This document shows positions 1 to 11,516 of a stretch of DNA of 64,000 bases, piece by piece. Each line of letters opens with the position of its first letter. The stretch's first letter is position 1. The DNA is from Flavobacterium sp. RSP15. GTDB lineage: Bacteria; Bacteroidota; Bacteroidia; Flavobacteriales; Flavobacteriaceae. A program made the position numbers and the translations under genes. The notes under the pieces were generated by a model. The model was not told where the DNA came from. It worked only from the letters and a program-made list of their open reading frames with translations, and did not search any database. The DNA is taken from contig NZ_RYDL01000006.1 of the NCBI RefSeq assembly GCF_003968755.1, positions 1-64,000 on the forward strand, read 5' to 3'.

Positions 1-78
1 GCTTCACATAGCGTGTTTCTTCATGTTTTTCCATTAGGATACTTTTTGTGTATCGCTATTTCAGGACGGGACATTTAG

Positions 79-86
79 CAAATATA
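79..86 (-). promoter_or_regulatory. possible -7 box facing out of the window's left edge
   Basis: On the minus strand this reads TATATTTG, which fits the Bacteroidetes -7 consensus TAnnTTTG. No convincing TTTG -33 box lies 17-20 bp upstream, because the gltA terminator palindrome occupies that space. Bases 1-87 contain no supportable coding sequence, so they may be the leader of a minus-strand gene that starts beyond the edge. This is weak evidence from one motif. Confidence 0.3.
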
Positions 87-87
87 A

Positions 88-117
88 AAAAAGCTTCACA
101 AATTTGTGAAGCTTTTT
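88..117 (-). terminator. gltA transcription terminator (perfect 30-bp palindrome)
   Basis: A perfect inverted repeat has arms 88-102 and 103-117, with core GCTTCACAAA/TTTGTGAAGC flanked by A and T runs on both sides. It begins 6 bp after the gltA stop. The flanking runs would allow termination from either direction; gltA is the only evident user. Confidence 0.85.
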
Positions 118-122
118 ATTTT

Positions 123-1406
123 TTATCTTTTATCAGAGGTCTTGAATTCTCGCAAAGGATGTCCTGTGTAAATTTGTCTTGGTCTTCCGATAGGCTCTTT
201 ATTTTCTCGCATTTCTTTCCATTGTGCAATCCAACCCGGCAAACGCCCTATGGCAAACATAACTGTAAACATATCAGTAGGAATTCCTAGCGCTCTGTAA
301 ATAATTCCAGAGTAGAAGTCTACATTAGGATATAAATTTCTTGATTTGAAATACTCATCTTCCAAAGCCGCTGCTTCTAACTTTTTAGCAATAGCAAGAA
401 TTGGGTCTTCAACTCCTAAAGTTGCTAAAACTTCATTTGCTGCTTTTTTGATAATTTTTGCTCTTGGATCAAAGTTTTTATAGACTCTATGTCCAAAACC
501 CATCAATCTAAAAGGATCATTTTTATCTTTGGCTTTAGCCATATATTTATCTGCATCACCGCCATTTCTATGGATTTCTTCCAGCATTTCAAGAACTGCC
601 TGATTGGCACCACCGTGCAACGGCCCCCAAAGAGCTGAAACTCCGGCAGATATTGATGCAAATAATCCCGCATGTGAGGAACCCACCATTCTAACGGTAG
701 AGGTGGAACAATTTTGCTCATGATCGCCATGAAGTATAAACAACTTGTCTAATGCATCAACTACCACAGGGTTTGGCGTATACGGCTCTGTAGGCAATTC
801 AAACATCAAATGCATGAAATTCTCCACATACCCTTTAGTGTTATCATAATAATTCAAAGGATAACCCATACTTTTTCTGTAGGTCCAAGTGGCAATAACC
901 AGGAATTTCCCCATGGTTTTACAAACTGCTTCATACATTTCTTTTTCATTATCTACATTAACCGATTTAGGGTTGAACGCAGTCAATGCACTTGTCAAAG
1001 CAGCTAAAACACCCATTGGATGGGCTGTTTTTGGAAAACCATCAATGATGTTTTTCATTTCTTCATTGACCAGCGTGTATTTTCTGATATCCGTTTCAAA
1101 TTGCGCCAACTGTTTAGTAGTAGGCAATTCTCCAAAAATTAAAAGATAAGACACTTCAAGAAAATCAGCTTTTTCTGCTAAATCTTCAATAGCGTATCCT
1201 CTGTAGCGAAGAATTCCTAATTCTCCGTCCAGAAAAGTAATATCACTCTTACAAGAACCTGAATTTTTATAGCCCGGATCAAGAGTAATTATACCGGATA
1301 AATCACGTAATTTGTTAATATCGATGGCAACTTCATTTTCGCTACCTACTACTATAGGCAGTTCAATTTTTTTTCCGTCGATTTCTAATGTTGCTGTTTT
1401 TGACAT
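123..1406 (-). CDS. gltA: citrate synthase
   Basis: This is type II citrate synthase, which condenses oxaloacetate and acetyl-CoA to citrate in the cytosol as the entry step of the TCA cycle. The 427-residue product has the usual length and starts MSKTATLEIDGKK. Catalytic-region signatures are visible: HGGANQAVLEM carries the active-site histidine, and GFGHRVYKNFDPRA carries the second histidine and the CoA/citrate-binding part. It sits downstream of eno on the same strand, but a terminator (1516-1540) separates the two, and a perfect palindrome ends the gene. A possible -7 box at 1445-1452 suggests its own promoter. Identification is secure. Confidence 0.97.
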   Translation of the reverse strand: MSKTATLEIDGKKIELPIVVGSENEVAIDINKLRDLSGIITLDPGYKNSGSCKSDITFLDGELGILRYRGYAIEDLAEKADFLEVSYLLIFGELPTTKQLAQFETDIRKYTLVNEEMKNIIDGFPKTAHPMGVLAALTSALTAFNPKSVNVDNEKEMYEAVCKTMGKFLVIATWTYRKSMGYPLNYYDNTKGYVENFMHLMFELPTEPYTPNPVVVDALDKLFILHGDHEQNCSTSTVRMVGSSHAGLFASISAGVSALWGPLHGGANQAVLEMLEEIHRNGGDADKYMAKAKDKNDPFRLMGFGHRVYKNFDPRAKIIKKAANEVLATLGVEDPILAIAKKLEAAALEDEYFKSRNLYPNVDFYSGIIYRALGIPTDMFTVMFAIGRLPGWIAQWKEMRENKEPIGRPRQIYTGHPLREFKTSDKR

Positions 1407-1444
1407 AATATATTTGAAAATAAACTTTTAAAATAATAATTTAT

Positions 1445-1452
1445 CAAATCTA
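1445..1452 (-). promoter_or_regulatory. possible gltA -7 box
   Basis: The minus strand reads TAGATTTG, matching TAnnTTTG, 39 bp upstream of the gltA start codon. A matching TTTG at -33 is not clear, so this is a moderate call based on position and motif. Confidence 0.45.
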
Positions 1453-1515
1453 GGGAATTAAACACTAATTAAAAAGAGAATAACACAATGAAAATGTTAA
1501 ATATTACCAAAAAAA

Positions 1516-1540
1516 AGCCATTCACACGAAGTGAATGGCT
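1516..1540 (-). terminator. eno transcription terminator
   Basis: A 10-bp perfect stem (AGCCATTCAC with GTGAATGGCT) has a 5-nt loop. On the minus strand it is followed by a T-run (the plus-strand A-run before 1516). It starts 20 bp after the eno stop, so eno and gltA are probably separate transcripts. Confidence 0.85.
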
Positions 1541-1560
1541 AAAAAAGATAGTATTAGAAC

Positions 1561-3160
<1,600 letters not shown>

Positions 3161-3202
3161 AAAAAAGGCCTGACTTTATGATTAAAGTCAAACCCTTCTG
3201 TT
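3161..3202 (-). terminator. carA transcription terminator
   Basis: An 8-bp perfect stem (3171-3178 with 3183-3190) extends imperfectly through a GC-rich base into flanking A/T runs. It lies about 30-60 bp after the carA stop on the minus strand. Stem plus T-tract supports a Rho-independent terminator. Confidence 0.65.
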
Positions 3203-3231
3203 TTAAAATTTTCACAATTAAATAACTGTCT

Positions 3232-4332
3232 TTATCCTTTAATATTTTCAATAAACTGATCAAATAAATACGACGAATCATGGGGCCCAGGACTTGCTTC
3301 AGGGTGGTATTGAACAGAAAAACAATTTTTGTTTTTCATGCGCATCCCTGCAACAGTTCCATCATTAAGATGAAGATGCGTAATTTCAAGATTTGGATGA
3401 TTATCCAATTCCTCTTTATTAACCGCAAAACCATGATTTTGAGAAGTTATTTCCCCTTTTCCAGTGATGATATTTTTTACAGGATGATTTATTCCTCTGT
3501 GCCCATTAAACATTTTATAAGTAGAAATTCCATTAGCAAGACCAATTATTTGGTGTCCAAGACAGATTCCAAATAAAGGTTTATCATTGTCAAGAATTTC
3601 TTTAGCCACTTGAATAGCACCCGAAAGAGGCTCAGGATCACCAGGACCATTAGATAAGAAGTATCCATCCGGATTAAATGCAGCTAAATCCTGGTACGTC
3701 GAATCATAAGGAAATACTTTGATATAACAGTCTCTTTTAGCCAGATTGCGGAGGATATTCATTTTTATTCCTAAATCAAGTGCTGCAATTTTATAGGTTG
3801 CCTTCTCCTCACCAAAAAAATAAGGTTCCGTAGTAGAAACTTTAGATGCTAATTCTAAACCCTTCATATCAGGGACTTTTGACAAAGAAATTTTTAGTTC
3901 TTCTACTGAGGTATCATCTGTACAAATTACAGCATTCATAGCACCGTTCTCCCGAATATAACTAACCAGGGCACGCGTATCTACATCAGATATACAGATC
4001 AAGTTTTGTTTGATAAAATAATCTTCTAAACTACCTGAAGCATCGGAACGAGAATAATTAAAGCTAAAATTTTTACAAACCAACCCGGCAATTTTGACAC
4101 TACCTGATTCTATTTCTGAATCGTTTACTCCATAATTTCCAATATGAGCGTTCGTAGCAACCATTAATTGTCCAAAATAAGAAGGGTCAGTGAATATTTC
4201 CTGATAACCTGTCATTCCGGTGTTAAAACAAACTTCCCCAAAGGTAGTTCCGCTGATTCCAATAGATTTACCATGGAATATGGTTCCGTCACTCAATAAA
4301 AGAATGGCGCTTTGTCTTGTTGTATATTTCAT
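3232..4332 (-). CDS. carA: carbamoyl-phosphate synthase small subunit
   Basis: CarA is the glutaminase subunit that supplies ammonia to CarB for carbamoyl phosphate, the precursor of arginine and pyrimidines. The 366-residue protein has the N-terminal CPSase domain (MTGYQEIFTDPSYFGQ) and a C-terminal class I glutamine amidotransferase domain. The latter carries the nucleophile in GICLGHQ (Cys257) and the His/Glu pair in QYHPEASPGPHD. carB is not in the window. The gene follows the ribosomal rplQ terminator and has its own promoter-like sequence. The start codon is the first ATG of a family-typical N-terminus. Confidence 0.97.
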   Translation of the reverse strand: MKYTTRQSAILLLSDGTIFHGKSIGISGTTFGEVCFNTGMTGYQEIFTDPSYFGQLMVATNAHIGNYGVNDSEIESGSVKIAGLVCKNFSFNYSRSDASGSLEDYFIKQNLICISDVDTRALVSYIRENGAMNAVICTDDTSVEELKISLSKVPDMKGLELASKVSTTEPYFFGEEKATYKIAALDLGIKMNILRNLAKRDCYIKVFPYDSTYQDLAAFNPDGYFLSNGPGDPEPLSGAIQVAKEILDNDKPLFGICLGHQIIGLANGISTYKMFNGHRGINHPVKNIITGKGEITSQNHGFAVNKEELDNHPNLEITHLHLNDGTVAGMRMKNKNCFSVQYHPEASPGPHDSSYLFDQFIENIKG

Positions 4333-4407
4333 TCGTTGCTATCTAATGTTATTATAATAGTATCATGGAACTCGCAAAGCGGGTTTCATATATAGTTAAA
4401 TATTGTG

Positions 4408-4438
4408 CAAATTTAATTGTTTAAAGCAATGGATGCAA
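4408..4438 (-). promoter_or_regulatory. carA promoter
   Basis: The minus-strand -7 box TAAATTTG (4408-4415) is preceded after about 20 bp by a TTGC -33 element (4435-4438). This gives a leader of roughly 70 nt. The leader contains an imperfect GC-rich stem-loop near 4370-4390 that could be regulatory, but no known riboswitch is recognised. Confidence 0.6.
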
Positions 4439-4604
4439 GTTTTTGAAATTTATTGTATAATAAAAATTCTACCCTATAGCTCTGAAGACCTTGGAGCGTC
4501 TGGAGGCATCTTTTTGATTTTTCTTTAAAAGCAAAAGATACAGTGAACAGCAAGACAATTCACTATTAAATATTACGTTTTTTGTTCCGAAAAAATCAAA
4601 AAAA
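4439..4604. other. noncoding stretch between carA promoter and rplQ terminator
   Basis: This is intergenic DNA with a short GC-richer patch around 4475-4512. No supportable reading frame, RNA or repeat was recognised. Confidence 0.4.
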
Positions 4605-4632
4605 AAGGATAAACTATAAATAGCTTATCCTT
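4605..4632 (-). terminator. terminator of the ribosomal protein cluster after rplQ
   Basis: A stem of about 13 bp with one mismatch (AAGGATAAACTAT against the complement of ATAGCTTATCCTT) is followed on the minus strand by a T-run. It lies 28 bp after the rplQ stop and probably ends the long ribosomal transcript before carA. Confidence 0.8.
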
Positions 4633-4660
4633 GATTTTTATTGAATGATTATTTTCATAA

Positions 4661-5152
4661 TTACTCAGCAGCTGTCTCTGCAGTTGGTTCACCTTCAGCA
4701 GCTGTAGCTTCAGTAGCCTCATCTGCTTTTTTAGCTTTCCCACCACGACGGCTTTTTGCTTTTTTAACTTCTTTTTTACCACCATTGTAAAGTTCATTGA
4801 AATCTACTAACTCGATCATTGCCATATCGGCATTATCTCCTAAACGATTCCCAACTTTAATGATACGTGTGTATCCACCTGGACGGTCTCCTACTTTAGC
4901 AGCTACGTCTCTGAACAAGTCAGTTACCGCATATTTGCTACGTAAGTAAGCAAAAACGATACGACGATTGTGAGTCGTATCTTGTTTTGATTTTGTTATT
5001 AAAGGCTCAACGAATTGTTTAAGCGCTTTTGCTTTAGCAACAGTAGTGTTAATACGTTTGTGCTCTATAAGAGAACAAGCCATATTAGCTAACATAGATT
5101 TTCTATGTGCAGTCTGTCTGCTTAAGTGATTGAATTTTTTTCCGTGTCTCAT
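4661..5152 (-). CDS. rplQ: 50S ribosomal protein L17
   Basis: L17 is a large-subunit protein near the exit tunnel. The conserved core is residues 1-118 ([20 protein letters not shown] start; [12 protein letters not shown]). The product is 163 residues, longer than the 116-127 of many bacteria, because of a C-terminal tail. That tail is first lysine/arginine-rich ([13 protein letters not shown]) and then alanine/glutamate/threonine-rich. It is the last gene of the cluster, 63 bp after rpoA, and is followed by a terminator. Confidence 0.97.
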   Translation of the reverse strand: MRHGKKFNHLSRQTAHRKSMLANMACSLIEHKRINTTVAKAKALKQFVEPLITKSKQDTTHNRRIVFAYLRSKYAVTDLFRDVAAKVGDRPGGYTRIIKVGNRLGDNADMAMIELVDFNELYNGGKKEVKKAKSRRGGKAKKADEATEATAAEGEPTAETAAE

Positions 5153-5215
5153 GACGTGTTTTTTTATACTTTCATCTTGATGCTATCCATTTTGGAGATC
5201 AAAATATGAAGTAAT

Positions 5216-6208
5216 TTATTCTTTATCTAGTTTGTATTTTGCTAAATCCATACCGAAGTTCAAATTTTTAACTGCAACAAGTTCATCAAGTTCAGTTAAA
5301 GATTTTTTACCAAAATTACGGAATTTCATTAGGTCATTTTTGTTGAACGATACTAAATCACCAAGTGTATCAACTTCAGCCGCTTTCAAACAATTTAATG
5401 CTCTTACAGAAAGATCCATATCAACAAGCTTAGTTTTAAGCAATTGTCTCATGTGCAATGACTCTTCATCATACGATTCTGTTTGTGCAATTTCGTCAGC
5501 CTCGAGTGTAATTCTTTCGTCAGAGAACAACATGAAATGGTGAATCAAAACTTTAGCAGCTTCAGTAAGGGCATCTTTTGGATTGATAGAACCATCAGTT
5601 TTAATTTCAAAAACTAATTTTTCATAATCTGTTTTTTGCTCTACACGGAAGTTTTCAATTGCATACTTTACATTTTTTACCGGAGTAAAAATTGAATCTG
5701 TAAAAATAGTTCCAATTGCAGCATTCTGTTTTTTGTTCTCTTCAGCAGGAACATATCCTCTACCTTTTTCGATCGTTAAATCGAAATTAAGTTTAATTTT
5801 AGGATCTAAATTACAGATAACTAGTTCTGGATTCAAAACTTGGAAACCTGAAATAAATTTTTGAAAATCACCAGCTGTTAATTGATCTTTACCGGAAACA
5901 GAAATAGTAACTGATTCATTATCAATATCTTCAATTTGTCGTTTGAAACGTACTTGTTTAAGATTAAGGATAATTTCGGTAACGTCCTCAACAACTCCTG
6001 AAATAGTAGAAAACTCATGATCTACACCTTCAATACGAACAGATGTAATAGCATAACCTTCTAATGCTGAAAGCAAAACTCTTCTAAGTGCATTACCAAC
6101 GGTCAATCCGTAACCCGGTTCTAAAGGTCTAAATTCAAATTTACCTTCAAAATCGGTTGAATCGATCATGATAACTTTATCGGGCTTCTGAAAATTAAAT
6201 ATTGCCAT
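5216..6208 (-). CDS. rpoA: RNA polymerase alpha subunit
   Basis: Alpha nucleates RNA polymerase assembly. The 330-residue protein has the N-terminal dimerisation domain (about 1-235, with [38 protein letters not shown] sequence) and the C-terminal alpha-CTD (about 255-320, including [20 protein letters not shown] and [12 protein letters not shown]). The CTD contacts upstream DNA and regulators. The order rpsM-rpsK-rpsD-rpoA-rplQ is the standard alpha operon, with rpsD 21 bp upstream. Confidence 0.98.
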   Translation of the reverse strand: MAIFNFQKPDKVIMIDSTDFEGKFEFRPLEPGYGLTVGNALRRVLLSALEGYAITSVRIEGVDHEFSTISGVVEDVTEIILNLKQVRFKRQIEDIDNESVTISVSGKDQLTAGDFQKFISGFQVLNPELVICNLDPKIKLNFDLTIEKGRGYVPAEENKKQNAAIGTIFTDSIFTPVKNVKYAIENFRVEQKTDYEKLVFEIKTDGSINPKDALTEAAKVLIHHFMLFSDERITLEADEIAQTESYDEESLHMRQLLKTKLVDMDLSVRALNCLKAAEVDTLGDLVSFNKNDLMKFRNFGKKSLTELDELVAVKNLNFGMDLAKYKLDKE

Positions 6209-6229
6209 AAATTTCGACTAAGTCAATTA

Positions 6230-6835
6230 TTATTTGTTGTACAACTCTACGATTAATTGTTCTTTAATGTTTTCTGGGATTTGAAGTCTAGCTGGTACAG
6301 AAACGAAAGTACCTTCTTTGATATCATTATTCCAAGTAATCCATTCATAAACATGACTTGAATTAGACAAAGAACGTTCGATTGCTTCTAAAGATTTAGA
6401 TTTTTCACGAACTGCAACTTTATCACCAGGTTTAAGGTGGTAAGAAGCTATATTTACAACGTCACCATTAACAGTGACATGTCTATGAGAAACAAGTTGT
6501 CTAGCTCCTCTTCTTGAAGGGGCAATACCCATTCTAAAAACAACGTTATCTAATCGTGCTTCACATAATTGTAAAAGAACTTCACCAGTAACACCTTTAG
6601 TTGCTGATGCTTTTTTGAATAAACCTCTAAATTGTTTTTCTAAAATTCCGTAAGAATATTTAGCTTTTTGTTTTTCCATTAACTGGATAGCAAATTCAGA
6701 TTTTTTTCCTCTTTTTTTAGCCATCCCGTGTTGTCCGGGTGGATAATTTCTTTTTTCGAACGCTTTATCGTCTCCGAAAATTGCTTCGCCGAATTTACGG
6801 GCGATTCTTGTACTTGGACCAGTATATCTTGCCAT
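6230..6835 (-). CDS. rpsD: 30S ribosomal protein S4
   Basis: S4 is a primary 16S rRNA-binding protein. The 201-residue product has the N-terminal S4 domain, and its S4 RNA-binding fold includes [35 protein letters not shown]. The N-terminal region lacks the zinc-binding cysteines of some S4 variants. S4 is the classical translational regulator of the alpha operon. The 87-bp gap upstream (6836-6922) is where such control might act, but no recognised element was identified there. Confidence 0.98.
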   Translation of the reverse strand: MARYTGPSTRIARKFGEAIFGDDKAFEKRNYPPGQHGMAKKRGKKSEFAIQLMEKQKAKYSYGILEKQFRGLFKKASATKGVTGEVLLQLCEARLDNVVFRMGIAPSRRGARQLVSHRHVTVNGDVVNIASYHLKPGDKVAVREKSKSLEAIERSLSNSSHVYEWITWNNDIKEGTFVSVPARLQIPENIKEQLIVELYNK

Positions 6836-6922
6836 TTTAAATTGTTTAAGATAGAGATTATGAATTCAGGTCTTATCCTTCGATAATCGGTATTCTATCT
6901 AGGTTATACTAAAAAAATATTA

Positions 6923-7306
6923 TTAAACTCTACGTCTTTTTGGAGGACGACATCCGTTGTGAGGCATTGGAGTAACATCGATAATCTCAGTCACTTCAAT
7001 TCCACCGTTATGCAAAGAACGGATCGCAGACTCACGTCCGTTTCCTGGTCCTTTAACATACACCTTAACTTTTTTAAGTCCTGCTTCAAGAGCTACTTTA
7101 CTACAATCTTCTGCTGCCATTTGGGCTGCGTATGGAGTATTCTTTTTAGAACCTCTAAAACCCATTTTACCAGCTGAAGACCAAGAAATAACTTCACCTT
7201 TTTTGTTTGTCAAAGAAATGATGATATTGTTGAAGGTAGCAGAAATATGAGCTTCTCCCGTTGATTCAACGATAACTTTACGTTTTTTTGCAGTTGCTTT
7301 AGCCAT
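6923..7306 (-). CDS. rpsK: 30S ribosomal protein S11
   Basis: S11 is part of the 30S platform. The 127-residue protein has the family core [22 protein letters not shown] and the C-terminal [15 protein letters not shown] ending. It lies 8 bp after rpsM and is translated in the same operon. Confidence 0.98.
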   Translation of the reverse strand: MAKATAKKRKVIVESTGEAHISATFNNIIISLTNKKGEVISWSSAGKMGFRGSKKNTPYAAQMAAEDCSKVALEAGLKKVKVYVKGPGNGRESAIRSLHNGGIEVTEIIDVTPMPHNGCRPPKRRRV

Positions 7307-7314
7307 ATTACTTA

Positions 7315-7689
7315 TTATTTAGTTGCTTTTTTCTTGTTGGCAACAGTTTTTCTTTTACCTTTTCTTGTTCTGGAGTTATTCTTAGTTCTTTGTCCTCTTA
7401 ATGGAAGACCAGTTCTGTGACGAATACCTCTGTAACACCCAATATCCATAAGACGTTTGATGTTTAAAGAAACTTCTGAACGCAATTCTCCTTCAATTTT
7501 GAAAGTGGATACTGCTTCACGAATCGCTCCGATCTCATCATCATTCCAGTCTTGAACCTTTTTATCTTGGCTTACTTGAGCTTTTTCTAAAATCTCAATA
7601 GCTCTACTATTTCCTAATCCGAAGATGTAGGTAAGTGCTATAACACCTCTCTTATTTTTTGGGATATCTACCCCTGCTATTCTTGCCAT
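7315..7689 (-). CDS. rpsM: 30S ribosomal protein S13
   Basis: S13 sits in the 30S head and contacts tRNA and the 50S subunit. The 124-residue protein begins [24 protein letters not shown] and ends in a basic tail. [30 protein letters not shown] sequence is diagnostic. Only 2 bp separate it from rpmJ upstream. Confidence 0.98.
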   Translation of the reverse strand: MARIAGVDIPKNKRGVIALTYIFGLGNSRAIEILEKAQVSQDKKVQDWNDDEIGAIREAVSTFKIEGELRSEVSLNIKRLMDIGCYRGIRHRTGLPLRGQRTKNNSRTRKGKRKTVANKKKATK

Positions 7690-7691
7690 AA

Positions 7692-7808
7692 TTATCCTTG
7701 TCTTTGTTTAAATCTAGGATTCTTTTTGTTTATTACGTACAATCTCCCTTTTCTTCGCACAATTTTGCACTCGGGACTTCTCTTTTTTACTGAAGCTCTA
7801 ACTTTCAT
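7692..7808 (-). CDS. rpmJ: 50S ribosomal protein L36 (short gene)
   Basis: This 38-residue gene was found by hand-translating the rpsM-infA gap: it starts [17 protein letters not shown] and ends NPRFKQRQG. Position and sequence are diagnostic for L36. Only one of the four usual zinc ligands remains (Cys14). The positions that carry the other zinc-binding residues in the C+ form are replaced, so this is a C-minus, presumably zinc-independent L36. It lies 12 bp after infA and 2 bp before rpsM. Confidence 0.95.
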   Translation of the reverse strand: MKVRASVKKRSPECKIVRRKGRLYVINKKNPRFKQRQG

Positions 7809-7820
7809 TTTGAATATCCT

Positions 7821-8036
7821 TTAATATCTATAAGTAATTCTTGCTTTTGACAAATCGTAAGGGCTCATTTCTAGTTTCACTTTATCACCAGGTAATAATT
7901 TGATATAATGCATACGCATTTTTCCAGATATATGCGCGATTACTATATGTCCATTCTCTAACTCTACACGAAACATTGCATTTGATAATGCTTCAATGAT
8001 CGATCCGTCTTGTTCTATTGCTGATTGTTTTGCCAT
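7821..8036 (-). CDS. infA: translation initiation factor IF-1
   Basis: IF-1 is a 71-residue OB-fold protein that binds the 30S A site during initiation. Characteristic stretches are [30 protein letters not shown] and [21 protein letters not shown]. It lies 4 bp after secY. In some Bacteroidetes map lies between secY and infA; here map is at 60018. Confidence 0.98.
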   Translation of the reverse strand: MAKQSAIEQDGSIIEALSNAMFRVELENGHIVIAHISGKMRMHYIKLLPGDKVKLEMSPYDLSKARITYRY

Positions 8037-8040
8037 AAAG

Positions 8041-9387
8041 TTAAGCTACTGCTTTTCTATTTTTACCACTTTTCATTAAACCATCATAATGCTTATTTAG
8101 CAAATATGAATTGATTTGCTGCATTGTGTCAATGGCAACACCTACCATAATTATCAATGAAGTACCTCCGAAAAACATTGCCCAGGATTGTTGAACATCC
8201 ATAACACTTACAATTATCGCCGGGAACACGGCAATCAAAGCAAGAAATAAAGATCCTGGAAAAGTTATTAAAGACATTACCTTATCAAGATAATCAGAAG
8301 TTTCAACTCCTGGTCTGATGCCCGGTATAAAACCACCGCTTCTCTTTAAATCATCAGACATCTTGTTAGTAGGAACTGTGATTGCAGTATAAAAGAAAGT
8401 AAATACAATTATTAACGTTGCAAAAACTAAATTATACCAGAAACCAAACATATTACTAAAAGCGCCAACGATTGACTGCGAAGCATCTGATTTAGACAGT
8501 CCTGCCAAAGCAGCTGGAATGAACATAATTGCTTGAGCAAAAATAATTGGCATCACCCCAGAAGCATTAAGCTTTAAAGGGATCCACTGTCTATTTCCAC
8601 CTAACATGTCTTGTTCAAAATCCCCTGAAGTAGTTCGTCTGGCATATTGAACAGGAATTCTCCTAATCGCCATAACCAGCAGTACACAACAAACAATAAC
8701 CAATAACCAAATGATAATTTCGATAACTAACAACATCGGACCACCGTTATTATTAGTCACTCTCGTGGTAAATTCTTGGATGAATGCCTGAGGCAACCTT
8801 GCCAAAATACCCACCATAATCAACAAAGATATACCATTTCCTATTCCCTTATCTGTAATTTTTTCTCCTAACCACATCGCAAAAATTGTACCTGTGACTA
8901 AAATAATTACTGACGAAAATAAGAATTCAAATGAATTGAATCCCAATAAAAATGCATTACTAGGTAACGTTCTATATAAATTGTAGATGTAAGTAGGACC
9001 TTGAACCAAGGTGATACCAATAGTCAACCAACGTGTAATTTGATTAATTTTTTTTCTACCGCTTTCTCCATCGCTTTGAAGTTTTTGCAAGTATGGAACC
9101 GCAATTCCCATCAACTGAACAACAATTGAAGCAGAAATGTAAGGCATTATTCCTAAGGCAAAAACAGAAGCCTGTGAAAAAGCTCCTCCAGTAAACATAT
9201 CAAGAATTGAACCAATTCCTTCTTTAGTTTGTCCGGCTAAATTACCCAACTGTGTAGCATCAATACCTGGTAAGGTTACTTGAGCCCCAAAACGATACAC
9301 TAAAAGCAAACCCAATGTAATTAGGATTCTATTTTTCAGTTCCTCGATTTTCCAAACATTACTAATTGACTCAATAAATTTCTTCAT
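8041..9387 (-). CDS. secY: preprotein translocase subunit SecY
   Basis: SecY is the channel of the Sec translocon in the inner membrane. The 448-residue protein shows about ten hydrophobic membrane segments and the conserved N-terminal [24 protein letters not shown], a [23 protein letters not shown] plug-region motif, and [18 protein letters not shown]. It lies between rplO (13 bp) and infA (4 bp) in the spc cluster. Confidence 0.98.
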   Translation of the reverse strand: MKKFIESISNVWKIEELKNRILITLGLLLVYRFGAQVTLPGIDATQLGNLAGQTKEGIGSILDMFTGGAFSQASVFALGIMPYISASIVVQLMGIAVPYLQKLQSDGESGRKKINQITRWLTIGITLVQGPTYIYNLYRTLPSNAFLLGFNSFEFLFSSVIILVTGTIFAMWLGEKITDKGIGNGISLLIMVGILARLPQAFIQEFTTRVTNNNGGPMLLVIEIIIWLLVIVCCVLLVMAIRRIPVQYARRTTSGDFEQDMLGGNRQWIPLKLNASGVMPIIFAQAIMFIPAALAGLSKSDASQSIVGAFSNMFGFWYNLVFATLIIVFTFFYTAITVPTNKMSDDLKRSGGFIPGIRPGVETSDYLDKVMSLITFPGSLFLALIAVFPAIIVSVMDVQQSWAMFFGGTSLIIMVGVAIDTMQQINSYLLNKHYDGLMKSGKNRKAVA

Positions 9388-9400
9388 ATTAATTGAAAAA

Positions 9401-9853
9401 TTACATTGTTACAGCTTCTCCACCAGCAGCTTCAATAGCAGCTTTTGCAGTAGCAGTAAATTTGTGAGCGGTTACTTTTAATTTTGCTGTCAATTCACCT
9501 CTACCTAAAATCTTAACGATTTCATTTTTAGTAGCTAAACGATTAGCAACATAAACTGTCATATCAACAGTATCTTTAATAACACCATTATCAACTAATA
9601 GTTGAAGTGTATCAAGATTTACACCTTCGTAATCTTTACGATTGATGTTTGTAAAACCAAACTTAGGTACACGTCTTTGAAGTGGCATTTGACCCCCTTC
9701 AAAACCAATCTTTTTAGAATAACCAGAACGAGATTTGGCTCCTTTGTGACCTCTTGCAGAAGTACCACCTTTTCCGGAACCTTCTCCTCTACCTAATCTT
9801 TTATTTTGATTGTGTGTAGCACCTTCAGCAGGTTGTAAGTTACTTAAATTCAT
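9401..9853 (-). CDS. rplO: 50S ribosomal protein L15
   Basis: L15 is a late-assembling large-subunit protein. The 150-residue product begins [30 protein letters not shown] and contains the glycine/lysine-rich N-terminal tail followed by [17 protein letters not shown], both typical. It lies 11 bp after rpmD. Confidence 0.98.
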   Translation of the reverse strand: MNLSNLQPAEGATHNQNKRLGRGEGSGKGGTSARGHKGAKSRSGYSKKIGFEGGQMPLQRRVPKFGFTNINRKDYEGVNLDTLQLLVDNGVIKDTVDMTVYVANRLATKNEIVKILGRGELTAKLKVTAHKFTATAKAAIEAAGGEAVTM

Positions 9854-9864
9854 AACAGTATTTG

Positions 9865-10047
9865 TTATTTAGCTTCTTTAACAGAAACTAAGTGTTTAAC
9901 TTTATTTATCATCCCAAGGATTGTAGGGTTTGAATCATGCTCTACAACTTGTCCCATTTTACGTAGACCTAAAGCTTCCAAACCTCTCTTTTGAGTAAGA
10001 GGACAGTTGATTTTGCTTCTAACTTGTTTTACTAATAATTTAGCCAT
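9865..10047 (-). CDS. rpmD: 50S ribosomal protein L30
   Basis: L30 is a 60-residue large-subunit protein ([31 protein letters not shown]). Length and motif are standard, and it lies between rpsE and rplO as in most bacteria. Confidence 0.97.
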   Translation of the reverse strand: MAKLLVKQVRSKINCPLTQKRGLEALGLRKMGQVVEHDSNPTILGMINKVKHLVSVKEAK

Positions 10048-10059
10048 AATTTCCTTGAA

Positions 10060-10587
10060 TTAACCTTTAAAAACTTTTTCTAAAGAAACGCCTCTTTGTT
10101 TTGCAACAGTATAAGCACTTCTCATTTGTAATAAAGCATCAAAAGTTGCTTTTACTACGTTGTGAGGATTTGAAGATCCCTGAGATTTAGATAATACATC
10201 ATGAATTCCTACTGATTCAAGAACTGAACGAACAGCTCCACCAGCAATAACTCCTGTACCATGAGAGGCAGGAATTAAGAATACACGTGCACCACCAAAT
10301 TTACCTTTTTGTTCGTGAGGAACTGACTGACCATTCAAAGGAATTTTCACTAAATTTTTCTTAGCATCTTCTACTGCTTTCGCAATTGCTTCAGCAACAT
10401 CTTTAGATTTTCCTAATCCGTGTCCAACCACTCCGTTTTCATCACCTACGACTACAATAGCAGAAAAACCAAAAGCTCTACCACCCTTTGTAACCTTAGT
10501 AACACGATTTACACTTACCAAACGATCTTTTAATTCAAGACCACTTGGTTTTACTAACTCTACATTCTTGTATTTACTATTAGACAT
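10060..10587 (-). CDS. rpsE: 30S ribosomal protein S5
   Basis: S5 acts in decoding accuracy and mRNA unwinding. The 175-residue product has the double-stranded RNA-binding N-terminal half ([22 protein letters not shown]) and the C-terminal domain ([18 protein letters not shown]). It lies 6 bp after rplR. Confidence 0.98.
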   Translation of the reverse strand: MSNSKYKNVELVKPSGLELKDRLVSVNRVTKVTKGGRAFGFSAIVVVGDENGVVGHGLGKSKDVAEAIAKAVEDAKKNLVKIPLNGQSVPHEQKGKFGGARVFLIPASHGTGVIAGGAVRSVLESVGIHDVLSKSQGSSNPHNVVKATFDALLQMRSAYTVAKQRGVSLEKVFKG

Positions 10588-10593
10588 ACTATA

Positions 10594-10944
10594 TTAGAAT
10601 TTAAGTCCAGCCGCTCTTGCGCCTTCCGCTAATGATTTAATACGTCCGTGATATAAATAACCTCCTCTATCGAAAGTTACTACGTCTATCCCAGCTTTTA
10701 AAGCTTTTTCAGCAACTAGTTTTCCAACTGCTGTAGCCACTTCAATGTTCGTACCGTTACCTATTTCTTTTTCTCTTGAAGAAGCCGCCAATATAGTAAC
10801 TCCGTTTACGTCATCAATAAGTTGCGCGTAAATTTCTTTGTTACTTCTAAATACAGATAGTCTTGGATTAGTAGCAGTACCACTAATTGTTTTTCTAATT
10901 CTGAATCTAATTCGTTGTCTTCTTTCAGGTTTTGTTAATGACAT
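10594..10944 (-). CDS. rplR: 50S ribosomal protein L18
   Basis: L18 binds 5S rRNA. The 116-residue product carries the conserved C-terminal [29 protein letters not shown] ending and the usual basic N-terminus. It lies 11 bp after rplF. Confidence 0.97.
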   Translation of the reverse strand: MSLTKPERRQRIRFRIRKTISGTATNPRLSVFRSNKEIYAQLIDDVNGVTILAASSREKEIGNGTNIEVATAVGKLVAEKALKAGIDVVTFDRGGYLYHGRIKSLAEGARAAGLKF

Positions 10945-10955
10945 AATCTTATTTT

Positions 10956-11498
10956 TTAAGCTGATTTACCTGCTTTTCTTCTTAATACTTCCCCTACAAA
11001 TTTAACACCTTTTCCTTTATACGGCTCTGGCTTACGGAAACCTCTGATTTTCGCAGCTACTTGCCCTAAAAGTTGTTTGTCAAATGATGTTAATTTCACG
11101 ATAGGGTTTTTACCTTTTTCAGATATTGTTTCTAAAGTCACTTCTGGAGCAATTTCTAAAACAATATTGTGAGAATAACCAAGTGCTAAATCTAATTTTT
11201 GTCCTTGATTTGAAGCTCTGTAACCAACTCCTACCAATTCTAATGACTTAGTAAAACCATCTGTTACACCTATAATCATGTTATTGATCAAAGATCTATA
11301 CAAACCGTGTTTTGCTCTTTGGTCTTTGTGATCAGAAGATCTTTCTACTTGAACTAGATCCCCTTCAACTGTAACAGTAACGTCCGAAAACTCCTGAGTT
11401 AGTTGACCATTTTTTCCTTTTACTGTAATAATACCATTTGCAACTTCAACAGTTACACCAGCAGGGATTACAACCGGACTTTTACCTATTCTTGACAT
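10956..11498 (-). CDS. rplF: 50S ribosomal protein L6
   Basis: L6 lies near the factor-binding site of the 50S subunit. The 180-residue protein shows the two repeated L6 domains and the C-terminal signature [13 protein letters not shown]. The start [15 protein letters not shown] is family-typical. It lies 18 bp after rpsH. Confidence 0.98.
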   Translation of the reverse strand: MSRIGKSPVVIPAGVTVEVANGIITVKGKNGQLTQEFSDVTVTVEGDLVQVERSSDHKDQRAKHGLYRSLINNMIIGVTDGFTKSLELVGVGYRASNQGQKLDLALGYSHNIVLEIAPEVTLETISEKGKNPIVKLTSFDKQLLGQVAAKIRGFRKPEPYKGKGVKFVGEVLRRKAGKSA

Positions 11499-11516
11499 CT
11501 TATTATAGTCTTTAAA

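Noticed and set aside
88..117. Perfect 30-bp palindrome as a regulator binding site
   Set aside because: Position right after gltA with flanking A/T runs fits a terminator better.
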